From Solwaraspora sp. WMMD792 (GTDB lineage Bacteria; Actinomycetota; Actinomycetes; Mycobacteriales; Micromonosporaceae), in the NCBI RefSeq assembly GCF_029626105.1, contig NZ_JARUBH010000009.1, positions 3,224,001 through 3,288,000 on the forward strand: 64,000 nucleotides of DNA. The letters are read 5' to 3'. How positions within the stretch are numbered: the stretch's first letter is position 1; every line of letters begins with the position of its first letter. Below are positions 59,074-64,000 of the stretch, piece by piece. The notes beneath the pieces were generated by a model. That model had not been told where the DNA came from. It saw only the letters and a list, made by a program, of their open reading frames with translations, and searched no databases. The position numbers and the translations under genes are program-made.

Positions 59074-61316
59074 TGTTCTCCCTGCCAGGTGGCCTGAATC
59101 CAGCATCGACCGCCGGTGACGGTGGTGGACCGGTGGACTCCGTCGCCGTCGGGTGTCGGCGGCGGGGGCTGGCAGGCGGCGACGACGCTGACGGTCACCG
59201 ACCGGCCGGTGCTGGCCACGGTGAGCCGGGCCGCCGTGCCGCCCCGGGCGGTGGCGAGGGCGGCGATCGCCGGCTCGACGAGCCGGCGGCGCACCGGCGG
59301 CGGCAACTCGGGGCGGGTGCCCCGGTCGGCGAAGGAGACCGTGACCCCGTTGCGTTCGGCCAGTTCGATGCAGGCCCGCAGCTCGTGGGCGAGGGAGTCG
59401 GCGGTGCCGGTGTCCTCGGCGATGAGCCGGCGCATCCGGGCGGCCTCGGCGGCGCACGACCGACGGACGGCCTCGTCGCCGGGGTCCAGCTCGTCGCGGG
59501 CCAGGCCGTCGAGCAGCGGTACGGTGGTGGTCGCCAGCGCCGACATCCGGTCGGCCCGGTCGGTGTGCAGGTGCCGGGCGACGGCCTCTGCGGTACGGAC
59601 CCGTTCGGCGGCAGCCAGCGCCTTCGCCGACGACCCCGCCATGGCGCGCAGCACGGTGGCGATCATCGCGATCGCGAGTTGGAAGGCGAGCACCGCCCAG
59701 GTGGCGCTGACCGCACCGGCGATGCTCAACGCCGCCTCGCAGGCGAGGGCAGCCTGCCCGAACGTCATCAGGTACTGGGCGGCGAGGACGGCCGCGAAGG
59801 CGGCGATCCGGGTGTCCATCATGAGCAGCACGACCTGCCAGCCGGCGTCGCCTTCGGACCAGTGTGCCGGGCCGAGCAGGTACTCCGGCCGTACCGACGA
59901 GGTCGCCAGCGCGGACAGCCCGAAGACCAGCGCCAGCAGTGGCAGCCGCCACCGGCCGAGCGGTCGGTCGCGCCAGGTGGCGACGCCCACGGCCAGGGTC
60001 ACCGCCGTCAGGCCGGCCCAGGTGAGCAGCTGCGGCCAGAGCGAGACGTACGCCTCCCGGCTGGTCAGCAGCCGGGCCAGGTCGAGCAGCAGCAGGATCG
60101 CCAGGCTCAGGACGACGACGGCCCAGCGCAGTCCCCGCTGGAACGAGGCGGCGATGACATCTCGGTCGGTACCGCCGCTGTCGGTGACGACCCGGGGGCA
60201 GGTCAGGGTGACGGTGGTGCCGTGGCCGGGGCGGCTGTCGATCCGGGCCTGACCGCCGATGCGGGTCATCCGCTCGACCAGGGAGCGGGTCACCCCGTAC
60301 CGGTCGGGGCCGACCCGGGCCGGGTCGAAGCCGACGCCCCGGTCGATGATCGACACGGTGACCTGGTCGGGGTCGTGGTCGACCCGGATGTCGACCCGGT
60401 CGGTCCCGGCGTGGCGGGCCACGTTGGTCACCGCCTCGCGGACGCCGCGACCCAGCGCCACGGCATCGGCGGCCGGCAGCGGTAGCCGGTCGGGGGTGTG
60501 CCAGGTGACGTGGACGGCAGCGGTGCCGGCGGCGTCGCGCAGCAGCGGGACCAGGTCGGTCTCGCCCTGGGCGGCGTCTGCGGAGCGTTGCAGTTCCCGC
60601 AGGTCGCGACGGGCCTGTGCGGCGAGCCACGGTGTGTTGTGGGCCAGGACGCCGCTGCCGACCATCAGCAGGGTCGCGGCGGCGGTGTCGTGCAGCGCCG
60701 CGAGGTACTCCCGTTCGTCGCGCCGTCTGGCCGCTGCGATCGCCGCCGCCCGCCGCAGCTGCGCGGCCCCGTCGACGGCCCGGTCGGCGGCGCGGGCACC
60801 GCGCCGGACGAACCGGTACAGCCCCCAGGACAGGGCTGCCTGCGCCGCCGTCCAGGGCCCGATCGCCGGGTCGGCGAGCCAGCCGCCCGGGTCGGCCAGG
60901 GTCGCGCCGACGAAGTACGCGGTCACGATGGCGGCGGTGGCGCCGGCGAGCTGCGGCCAGTCGACCTGCCACGGGTAGGTGACGACGACCAGGTTCACGA
61001 CGACGAGGATCCAGGTCGAACCCCCGCTCGGGTCGGACACGACGGTCCAGGTCTGGGTCAGGCAGGCGCCGCACACCACCGCGACGTCGGCCAGCGGCAG
61101 CCATCGACGGGTACGGCGGGAGCCGCGCACCAGCGCGACGGCGTAGCCGATGCTCCAGGCGTTGAGCGTCAGCACCACGGCAACGGCGATCACGCGGTCG
61201 GGCGCGGTGCCGAGGACGAGGTAGACCGTGCTGGACAGTCCGATGACGACGGTCCGCAGGCCGAGCGCGTACCGCAGCCCGTTACGGAGAAGCCGCTGTT
61301 CCACCGCGCCCGGCAC
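59070..61316 (-). CDS. Sensor histidine kinase with two membrane and two kinase-like modules
   Basis: 748 residues. The first half has five or six membrane helices, then a HisKA_3-type box EYLAALHDTAAATLLM and a complete HATPase (REAVTNVARHA, IIDRGVGFDP, RIDSRPGHGTTVTLTCP). A second set of membrane helices follows at about 390-540, then a second kinase-like part (LATTTVPLLDGLARDEL, VSFADRGTRPELPPPVRRRLVE). In this part the ATP-binding motifs are degenerate. A single NarL-type kinase is normally 380-420 residues, so this looks like a fused or duplicated kinase. It overlaps the response regulator gene downstream. Confidence 0.85.
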   Translation of the reverse strand: MPGAVEQRLLRNGLRYALGLRTVVIGLSSTVYLVLGTAPDRVIAVAVVLTLNAWSIGYAVALVRGSRRTRRWLPLADVAVVCGACLTQTWTVVSDPSGGSTWILVVVNLVVVTYPWQVDWPQLAGATAAIVTAYFVGATLADPGGWLADPAIGPWTAAQAALSWGLYRFVRRGARAADRAVDGAAQLRRAAAIAAARRRDEREYLAALHDTAAATLLMVGSGVLAHNTPWLAAQARRDLRELQRSADAAQGETDLVPLLRDAAGTAAVHVTWHTPDRLPLPAADAVALGRGVREAVTNVARHAGTDRVDIRVDHDPDQVTVSIIDRGVGFDPARVGPDRYGVTRSLVERMTRIGGQARIDSRPGHGTTVTLTCPRVVTDSGGTDRDVIAASFQRGLRWAVVVLSLAILLLLDLARLLTSREAYVSLWPQLLTWAGLTAVTLAVGVATWRDRPLGRWRLPLLALVFGLSALATSSVRPEYLLGPAHWSEGDAGWQVVLLMMDTRIAAFAAVLAAQYLMTFGQAALACEAALSIAGAVSATWAVLAFQLAIAMIATVLRAMAGSSAKALAAAERVRTAEAVARHLHTDRADRMSALATTTVPLLDGLARDELDPGDEAVRRSCAAEAARMRRLIAEDTGTADSLAHELRACIELAERNGVTVSFADRGTRPELPPPVRRRLVEPAIAALATARGGTAARLTVASTGRSVTVSVVAACQPPPPTPDGDGVHRSTTVTGGRCWIQATWQGEQ

Positions 61317-61446
61317 GGTCCTGATCGTATCGGCGCCGTGCCACGTCCCGGCGTCGATGGGGGTCGAACGACCATCACCGCCCCTGGACCGACGCAGATA
61401 CCGTCGATGACACAGGCGGGACGGAGAGTAGTTTCATGGGGGTGTC

Positions 61447-62253
61447 ATGGCAACGCGCGTGCTGCGCTGGGCCGCCGCGACAGGGGTCACGGCCGTACTG
61501 ATCGCGCTCACGGTGACCGTCGCCGTCCAGGCGGGGCAGATCGATCAGCTGCGGGACGATCTGGCCGGGGCGCAGCGGACCGCGCAGGACACCGCCGACG
61601 GCACCGACCAGCGGCTGGACAGCCTGGACGGCCGGCTCGCCGCAGTCGAGGACGACAATCAACAGGCCTTCGACCCGCCGGCCGTCGCCGCCGCCGTGCT
61701 GCCCAGCGTCTTCCAGGTGATCGCCGACGACTTCTCCGGCAGCGCGTTCGCCGTCACGATGTCCGGCGACAGCACATCCGCCGGGACCGGCCGCACCAAC
61801 GTGCTGACCGCCTTCCACGTGGTCGAGGCGGTGTGGACGGCCGGCGACCGGTCGGTGCAACTGGAACGCGACGGCAAGCGGTACACGGCGGTGATCACCG
61901 ACGTGGACCAGTCGCGGGACATCGCCCTGCTGAAGGTCGACACCGGGTTCGCTGGCCTGCCCGCCGCAGCCGATCCCCCCGGTGCCGGCGAGAGCGTCCT
62001 GGTCGTCGGCGCGCCGCTCGGGCTCACCCAGACCATCACGACCGGCGTGGTCAGCGCGGTGCGGGACCGGACCGACGGACCCGGGTCGGTGATCCAGTTC
62101 GACGCGCCCGTCAACCCCGGCAACTCCGGTGGACCCGTCATCAACACCCGTAAGGAGGTCGTGGGGATCGCCAACGCGAAGGCGCGGGACGCGGAGGGCA
62201 TCGGCCTCGCCGTACCGATTCAGACCGCCTGCGAGACCTTCCACGTCTGCTGA
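61447..62253 (+). CDS. Membrane-anchored trypsin-like serine protease (HtrA-like, no PDZ)
   Basis: 268 residues. One N-terminal membrane helix (about 8-28) is followed by a coiled-coil stretch (QIDQLRDDLAGAQ...RLAAVEDDNQQ). The chymotrypsin-fold domain has the full triad: H124 in LTAFHVV, D158 in SRDIALLKV and S227 in NPGNSGGPV. It is much shorter than DegP-type proteases and lacks a PDZ domain. The gene starts the plus-strand operon that goes on into two small membrane proteins. It is divergent from the double kinase 130 bases away. Confidence 0.9.
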   Translation: MATRVLRWAAATGVTAVLIALTVTVAVQAGQIDQLRDDLAGAQRTAQDTADGTDQRLDSLDGRLAAVEDDNQQAFDPPAVAAAVLPSVFQVIADDFSGSAFAVTMSGDSTSAGTGRTNVLTAFHVVEAVWTAGDRSVQLERDGKRYTAVITDVDQSRDIALLKVDTGFAGLPAAADPPGAGESVLVVGAPLGLTQTITTGVVSAVRDRTDGPGSVIQFDAPVNPGNSGGPVINTRKEVVGIANAKARDAEGIGLAVPIQTACETFHVC

Positions 62254-62273
62254 TCGACACCATCGGAGGAACC

Positions 62274-62906
62274 ATGTCGTACCCGTACGGGTCGGAGGAT
62301 GCCCAGTACCGTGCCCCGGCGACCCCCGCGCCGACCTACCCGACCAACGCCTATCCACCGGCGCCTCCGCCGCCGACACCCGCACCGCCGACCGCCACCT
62401 CACCGGCGTACGGGCCGCCGACCCCCGCACCGCCGACCTCCGGGCCGCCGACCTCCGGGCCGCCCGGGTACGGGCCGCCGACCTACCCGCAGGTGCCGCC
62501 GCCCGCACCGAAAGGACGTGCCACCCTGGTTCTCGCGGTCCTGTCGGTGCTGCTTCTCGCCCTCGGCGCCGTCGGCTTCGGCCTGTACTTCAACGAACGC
62601 GGTGAACTGCGCGACACCAGGTCCGACCTCACCACCCAACTGCAGGAACAACGTGACATCGTCGCCGAGCGGGACGAGAGAATCACCGAGACCGAGACGC
62701 GAGTCGGCGAACTGACCAGCGAGCTCGACACCACCAAGGAGAACCTGGCCGGCGTGACCGAGGAACGTGACGTCCTCCTGCCGTGCATGCGGCGGGCGCA
62801 GGAGATGTTCGACGCCGCCCGCGCGGGCGACGAGGACAAGCTGGACGCCGCACTGCGCCAGGCCGACACCGCCTGCAGCAGGGCCCAGGCCGGAGTGGAC
62901 TCCTGA
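62274..62906 (+). CDS. Pro-rich membrane protein with extracellular coiled coil
   Basis: 210 residues. The first 80 are rich in Pro, Tyr and Gly with PPTPAPPT- and SGPP-type repeats, followed by one membrane helix (ATLVLAVLSVLLLALGAVGFG) and a coiled coil (RDTRSDLTTQLQEQRDIVAERDERI and following heptads). Two Cys lie near the C-terminus (LLPCMRRAQ and DTACSRA). The layout resembles actinobacterial cell-envelope scaffold proteins. The ATG at 62274 has GGAGGA upstream. It lies 20 bases after the protease and overlaps the next gene by one base. Confidence 0.8.
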   Translation: MSYPYGSEDAQYRAPATPAPTYPTNAYPPAPPPPTPAPPTATSPAYGPPTPAPPTSGPPTSGPPGYGPPTYPQVPPPAPKGRATLVLAVLSVLLLALGAVGFGLYFNERGELRDTRSDLTTQLQEQRDIVAERDERITETETRVGELTSELDTTKENLAGVTEERDVLLPCMRRAQEMFDAARAGDEDKLDAALRQADTACSRAQAGVDS

Positions 62907-63415
62907 TGACTGCCACGGATGAACGCCGTCGCTCCCCCGTCGCAGGGTTGGCCGTAGTCGGCGCGGTGATCGTAATGCTGGCCGTGGTCACGGTCGTGGT
63001 GGTGGTGGCGTTGACCAGGGGCAGCGGACCCGCCGACGAGTTCGAGCAGGCCGCCGAGCGGTTCCACAGCCAGTACGAGCCGTTGGCGCGGCAACTCGCC
63101 GCCAACGTGGACCGGGCCGGCGACGGTCTGCTGGATGCCGGGCTGCTGACCGCCCAGCAGGACGCGCGGGCGTTGGCGGATCTGTTCGTCACCTACGGCG
63201 AAGCACTGGCAGCCATCGAGTTCCCGGCGGAAGCCGAACAGGCCGCGACGCAGCTGGCGAACGCTGTTGCGGCTGGCAGGGTTCTGATGGTGAACGCGGC
63301 CGGCTTCTTCTCGAAGGGCCCGATGGAGTCCGCCCTCGATGAGCTGCAGCCGCAGACCGAGGCGATAATCGCCGAACGCGAGCAGGCGTTGCGCCAGGCG
63401 CTGGGCGGTTCCTAG
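62906..63415 (+). CDS. Single-pass membrane protein with helical outer domain
   Basis: 169 residues from ATG 62906, which shares one base with the previous stop (TGATG). A membrane helix (AVVGAVIVMLAVVTVVVVVAL) is followed by a helical domain (DEFEQAAERFHSQYEPLARQL, ALDELQPQTEAIIAEREQAL). No family is recognised. It is the third gene of the protease operon. Its stop codon shares the palindrome CTAG with the stop of the convergent regulator gene. Confidence 0.75.
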   Translation: MTATDERRRSPVAGLAVVGAVIVMLAVVTVVVVVALTRGSGPADEFEQAAERFHSQYEPLARQLAANVDRAGDGLLDAGLLTAQQDARALADLFVTYGEALAAIEFPAEAEQAATQLANAVAAGRVLMVNAAGFFSKGPMESALDELQPQTEAIIAEREQALRQALGGS

Positions 63416-64000
63416 CGGTCGACGGTGTCCGGCTGCTGCTGGGAAACGCCCCACGAGGCGAGCAGGCGTAGTGCGTCCGCCGACGGGCTACCCGGCTCGG
63501 CCGCGTAGATCGTCAGGGTCAGTCCGGGCTCGGCGGCCATCTCCAGCCCTTCGTAGGCGAGGGTCAACTCACCGACGACGTGGTGCCGGTACGTCTTCGT
63601 GCCGGTGCCGTGGTGGCGGACATCGTGCGCGCCCCACCGGGTGCGGAACTGGGCGCTGCGGGTGGACAGCTCCCCGACCAGGTCGTGCAGGTCCTTGTCG
63701 TGCGGGTCGCGGCCGGCTTCGGTCCGCAGGATGGCGACCACGATGTCGGCTGCCGTCTCCCAGTCGGGGTAGAAGTCCCGGGCGGCGGGGTCGAGGAACG
63801 TGAACCGGGCAAGGTTCGGCGGCCGCTGCGGCTGCGCGTACACCTGGTCGTAGAAGGCGCGGGCCAGCTGGTTGGCGGCGAGCAGGTCCATCCGGCCGTT
63901 GCGCACGAACGCCGGCCCGTCGGTGACGGCGTCGAGGGTCCACTGCAGGCTCGGGTGCGGGCTCCACTGCCGGGTGCGGCGACGCCGGGGCCGCATCAGG
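63412..64000 (-). CDS. XRE regulator with MmyB-like domain (partial, start outside window)
   Basis: About 196 residues of the C-terminal part. The sensor region VTDGPAFVRNGRMDLLAANQLAR, FLDPAARDFYPDWETAADIVV, YRHHVVGELTLAYEGLEM and the end YAAEPGSPSADALRLLASWG are typical of MmyB-like XRE regulators. The helix-turn-helix must lie beyond the right edge. It is of the same family as the regulator at 56411-57256, but the two differ clearly in sequence. Confidence 0.9.
   Translation of the reverse strand, partial: LMRPRRRRTRQWSPHPSLQWTLDAVTDGPAFVRNGRMDLLAANQLARAFYDQVYAQPQRPPNLARFTFLDPAARDFYPDWETAADIVVAILRTEAGRDPHDKDLHDLVGELSTRSAQFRTRWGAHDVRHHGTGTKTYRHHVVGELTLAYEGLEMAAEPGLTLTIYAAEPGSPSADALRLLASWGVSQQQPDTVDR

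Noticed and set aside
58432-61104. Long open frame joining the response regulator to antisense-like sequence in the kinase
   Set aside because: Only 58432-59073 encodes a protein with motifs; the remainder is Arg/Pro/Gly-rich and lies out of frame inside the kinase gene.

Overview
The window is very GC-rich and densely coded on both strands. Many genes start with GTG or TTG, and many consecutive genes overlap as GTGA or ATGA. Gene content includes a SARP/NB-ARC/TPR regulator, an ANTAR response regulator, XRE regulators with TPR-like or MmyB-type ligand domains, a DUF397 protein, small WXG/EspC-type proteins, sugar importers without their own ATPase gene, and secreted enzymes with CBM2 modules. 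Together this points to a filamentous actinomycete chromosome, most likely Micromonosporaceae (inferred; no marker gene proves the family). I see no insertion sequence, integrase, phage module or CRISPR array.

Layout. 1-2.5 kb: end of a branched-chain amino acid ABC operon (permease and binding protein) and an ANTAR response regulator. 2.6-5.3 kb: an odd tRNA with a CAA anticodon, then a LemA / M48 protease pair. 5.4-9.2 kb: an XRE-SDR-DUF397 operon and a three-gene operon of small Cys-rich proteins plus a GNAT. 9.3-28.9 kb: a plant-cell-wall glycan block with D-mannonate dehydratase, PL11 rhamnogalacturonan lyase with CBM2, GH42 beta-galactosidase, GH31 alpha-xylosidase-type enzyme, an LplABC-like importer, a ROK repressor, a large GH3 enzyme and a LacI repressor. 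28.9-34.2 kb: a group II amino acid decarboxylase, a TauE-type permease, an Rrf2 regulator, tesB and pyk. 34.5-39.4 kb: a secreted endonuclease/phosphatase-fold protein, membrane proteins, a HIT protein and lipoproteins. 39.4-41.2 kb: a WXG/EspC/YbaB-like mini-cassette. 41.5-43.5 kb: a secreted SMP-30-like protein divergent from a LysR regulator. 43.5-45.3 kb: a GT39-type glycosyltransferase. 45.4-49.3 kb: a compact operon of SerC-like aminotransferase, stand-alone E2/CAT-fold acyltransferase, P450 and GNAT-fold protein. 49.5-53.4 kb: a secreted repeat protein and the SARP regulator. 53.5-56.4 kb: a GH95 alpha-fucosidase with CBM2. 56.4-64 kb: MmyB-type regulators, an SDR, a two-component system with a double-module kinase, and a protease / coiled-coil membrane operon.

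How the genes fit together. The glycan block can release and import side-chain sugars of xyloglucan or rhamnogalacturonan: PL11 and GH95 act outside the cell, the importer brings in oligosaccharides, and GH42, GH31 and GH3 trim them. The importer promoter and the GH42/GH31 intergenic region share the same unusual motif, TTTGTT-N13-AACTAA. The ROK repressor gene lies next to the first copy, which suggests one ROK regulon. A LacI repressor is cotranscribed with GH3, and a perfect palindrome lies upstream of that operon.

The most likely undescribed system is the four-gene SerC-like / E2-like / P450 / GNAT operon at 45.4-49.3 kb, with a SARP regulator close by. It looks like a small non-PKS, non-NRPS biosynthetic pathway that joins amination, acylation and oxidation.
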